Assembly (NCBI GenBank): GCA_017523605.1
Contig: JAFWVZ010000201.1
Span: 1-7,664, forward strand
Length of the DNA: 7,664 nt
Direction of reading: 5' to 3'
From: Bacillota bacterium
GTDB taxonomy: Bacteria; Bacillota; Clostridia; Peptostreptococcales; Anaerovoracaceae
Shown: in pieces, positions 6,496 to 7,664 of the stretch
Numbering within the stretch: the stretch's first letter is position 1
Layout: each line of letters begins with the position of its first letter
Program-made: the position numbers and the translations under genes
Notes under the pieces: generated by a model
The model's input: the letters and a program-made list of their open reading frames with translations, nothing else
Database searches by the model: none
What the model was told of the DNA's origin: nothing

Positions 6496-6503
6496 GTAAT
6501 TAC

Positions 6504-6532
6504 AAAAAACTCTTTTGAAATATGGGAAAAGA
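6504..6532 (-). terminator. Weak possible terminator after deoC
   Basis: In the minus-strand transcript, TCTTTT and AAAAGA (6532-6527 and 6516-6511) can pair around a 10-base loop and are followed by G and six T residues (6509-6504). The stem is short and AT-rich, so termination would be leaky at best. It lies 22 bases past the deoC stop and just before the next promoter, which is the right place for a unit boundary. Confidence 0.3.
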
Positions 6533-6553
6533 CCGCAGTTTTTTCGCTATTTC

Positions 6554-7216
6554 CTACTGCTGTTTTTCCAGCTGTTTTACTGCCTTTACTATGCGGCTGG
6601 TGCCCAGTCTTTCCGCGCCCAGCGCTATGAAATCTTCCGCATCCTTAAGGTCCGCTATTCCGCCCGCAGCCTTTACCTTTACGCCGGGGCCCACGTTGGC
6701 TTTCATGAGCGCAACGTCTTCTCTGGTGGCTCCGCCGGTGGAGAATCCGGTGGAGGTCTTGATGAAGTCCGCTCCGGACTCCGTCACTATCCTGCATGCG
6801 CGGATCTTCTCCTCTTCCGTAAGGAGGCATGTCTCGATTATTACCTTAAGGATGTGCTTTCCGCAGGCTTTCTTTATCTGCTTTATCTCGTCCAGAACGT
6901 ACGCGTCGTTTCCGGCCTTAAGCTCGCCGATGTTGATGACCATGTCGATCTCGTCCGCGCCTTTGGCGATGGCGTCGCGGGTCTCGAAGACCTTGGTCTC
7001 GGGGGTGCAGCTGCCGTTCGGGAAGCCTATCACGGTGCAGATCGCAACGCCGCCCTTGGCGTAGTTGGCGGCTCTTTCAACGAACGCCGGCGGTATGCAG
7101 ACGCTGGCGGTCTTATATTTTATGCCGTCGTCCACCACTGCCTTTATGTCTTCCCAGGTAGACTCCTGCTTAAGGAGAGTGTGGTCGCACTTTGCGAGTA
7201 TGTCCTTTATTTCCAT
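6554..7216 (-). CDS. deoC: Deoxyribose-phosphate aldolase (DeoC)
   Basis: Cytosolic class I aldolase that splits 2-deoxyribose-5-phosphate into acetaldehyde and glyceraldehyde-3-phosphate, feeding deoxynucleoside sugar into glycolysis. The 220 residues match the usual length of the short Gram-positive form. Motifs include CDHTLLK (10-16), ASVCIPP (37-43), VIGFPNG (62-68), ADEIDMVINIG (87-97, with Asp91 in the place of the proton-relay Asp), ADFIKTSTGF (149-158, with Lys153 as the Schiff-base lysine) and VKAAGGI (181-187, with Lys182 as the second active-site lysine). All the catalytic residues I know for the family are present. The ATG lies one base after the cdd stop (TGA-C-ATG). A GGAAAGGGA Shine-Dalgarno lies inside the end of cdd, so the two genes are almost certainly co-transcribed and coupled. 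Confidence 0.97.
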   Translation of the reverse strand: MEIKDILAKCDHTLLKQESTWEDIKAVVDDGIKYKTASVCIPPAFVERAANYAKGGVAICTVIGFPNGSCTPETKVFETRDAIAKGADEIDMVINIGELKAGNDAYVLDEIKQIKKACGKHILKVIIETCLLTEEEKIRACRIVTESGADFIKTSTGFSTGGATREDVALMKANVGPGVKVKAAGGIADLKDAEDFIALGAERLGTSRIVKAVKQLEKQQ

Positions 7217-7217
7217 G

Positions 7218-7664
7218 TCAGTCCCTTTCCGCGTAAGTACCGCTGTTAACGTCTTCTATCTTGAATCCCAGAGGCATTATCTCCTCCAGTGTGTATTCCT
7301 TATAGTCGTCCGGAGTCTTTACAAGAATTATCTTAAAGCTCTTGCTGCAGAACTCCACCATTACCTGGCGGCACACTCCGCAGGGGGCGCAGTAGGTCTC
7401 CGGGACTTCGCCGAAGCCTCCGGCTATTGCTATGGCTTCGAACTCCCGCACGCCTTCGCTTACAGCCTTTACAAAAGCCGTACGCTCGGCGCAGATGGTG
7501 GGAGAATATGAGCTGTTCTCCACGTTGCATCCGGTAAACACCTGCCCGTCCTTAGCCAGAAGGGCCGCTCCCACCGGATGGCCGGAGAACGGCACGTAGG
7601 CCATCTTCCTCATGGCAAGGGCAGTTTCCGCCAGTTCTCTTTTTTCCTTTTCCGTTAGTTTTGC
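7218..7664 (-). CDS. cdd: Cytidine deaminase (Cdd), 5' end beyond the window
   Basis: Zinc hydrolase that deaminates cytidine and deoxycytidine to uridine and deoxyuridine, which are Pdp substrates. The reading frame is open to the right edge, giving 148 visible residues. The Met at 7613-7611 is internal: the 17 residues before it (AKLTEKEKRELAETALA) fit the N-terminal helix of small homotetrameric Cdds, so the true start is probably only a few codons beyond the window. Motifs, in visible numbering: AYVPFSGHPVGAALL (22-36, substrate-binding), GCNVENSSY (45-53), ICAERTAF (57-64, with zinc ligand Cys58 and catalytic Glu60) and PCGVCRQ (94-100, with zinc ligands Cys95 and Cys98). The three-cysteine zinc set marks the tetrameric Bacillus type rather than the dimeric E. 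coli type. It is followed after one base by deoC. Any promoter for the pair lies outside the window. Confidence 0.96.
   Translation of the reverse strand, partial: AKLTEKEKRELAETALAMRKMAYVPFSGHPVGAALLAKDGQVFTGCNVENSSYSPTICAERTAFVKAVSEGVREFEAIAIAGGFGEVPETYCAPCGVCRQVMVEFCSKSFKIILVKTPDDYKEYTLEEIMPLGFKIEDVNSGTYAERD

Larger units (their letters stand above)
6402..6553 (-). promoter_or_regulatory. Intergenic control region upstream of the transporter operon
   Basis: This 152-base AT-rich gap separates deoC from the lipoprotein gene. In transcription order it contains a weak hairpin plus T-run (6532-6504), a promoter with an extended -10 (about 6495-6465), an interrupted inverted repeat over the presumed start point (6464-6422) and a strong ribosome binding site AAGGAG at 6414-6409. 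The presumed leader is about 56 bases. No riboswitch-like fold was recognised. Confidence 0.7.

Noticed and set aside
7218..7613. A 131-residue cytidine deaminase starting at the Met codon 7613-7611
   Set aside because: The frame stays open upstream to the window edge and encodes the expected N-terminal helix, so this Met is internal and the gene is partial.
1..7664. CRISPR arrays, tRNA or rRNA genes, insertion sequences, phage or toxin-antitoxin genes, riboswitches
   Set aside because: No regularly spaced repeats, structural RNA signatures, transposase-like proteins or terminal repeats were seen. Gaps between genes are short (at most 152 bases) and accounted for by the listed sites.

Overview
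The window looks like chromosomal DNA of a Clostridia-type, probably anaerobic Firmicute. This is inferred from the gene set and its similarity to Bacillus, Lactococcus and Streptococcus nucleoside-import loci, the AGGAGG-type ribosome binding sites, the low-GC intergenic DNA and a surface lipoprotein with seven cysteines beyond its lipid-anchor cysteine. I cannot assign a genus from the sequence alone. Everything I can support as coding is on the minus strand, so the genes read from right to left.

Layout in the direction of transcription: cytidine deaminase cdd (7664-7218, start beyond the right edge); deoxyribose-phosphate aldolase deoC (7216-6554); a 152-base AT-rich gap (6553-6402) with a weak possible terminator, an extended -10 promoter and a long inverted repeat; a BMP-family nucleoside-binding lipoprotein (6401-5217); a strong hairpin with a U-tract (5199-5164); a double-domain ABC ATPase (5134-3584); two ABC permeases (3587-2400 and 2403-1372), each joined to the gene before it by an ATGA overlap; and pyrimidine-nucleoside phosphorylase pdp (1362-61). 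The last 60 bases hold an inverted repeat and no identifiable gene.

Together the genes form a nucleoside import and salvage/catabolism unit. The lipoprotein and ABC transporter bring nucleosides in. Cdd deaminates (deoxy)cytidine to (deoxy)uridine. Pdp phosphorolyses uridine, deoxyuridine or thymidine to free base plus (deoxy)ribose-1-phosphate. DeoC cleaves deoxyribose-5-phosphate to acetaldehyde and glyceraldehyde-3-phosphate. The linking enzyme, phosphopentomutase (DeoB), is not in the window. The layout suggests two transcription units or sub-units: (...)cdd-deoC, and a second one driven from the promoter at about 6470. The hairpin after the lipoprotein probably makes the binding protein more abundant than the membrane parts.

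I see no wholly new system: this is a recognisable nucleoside-uptake operon. The points most worth a second look are the inverted repeat at the presumed transcription start, an EF-hand-like Ca2+-binding loop in the second permease, a D-to-Y change in the Pdp signature motif, and the internal terminator.
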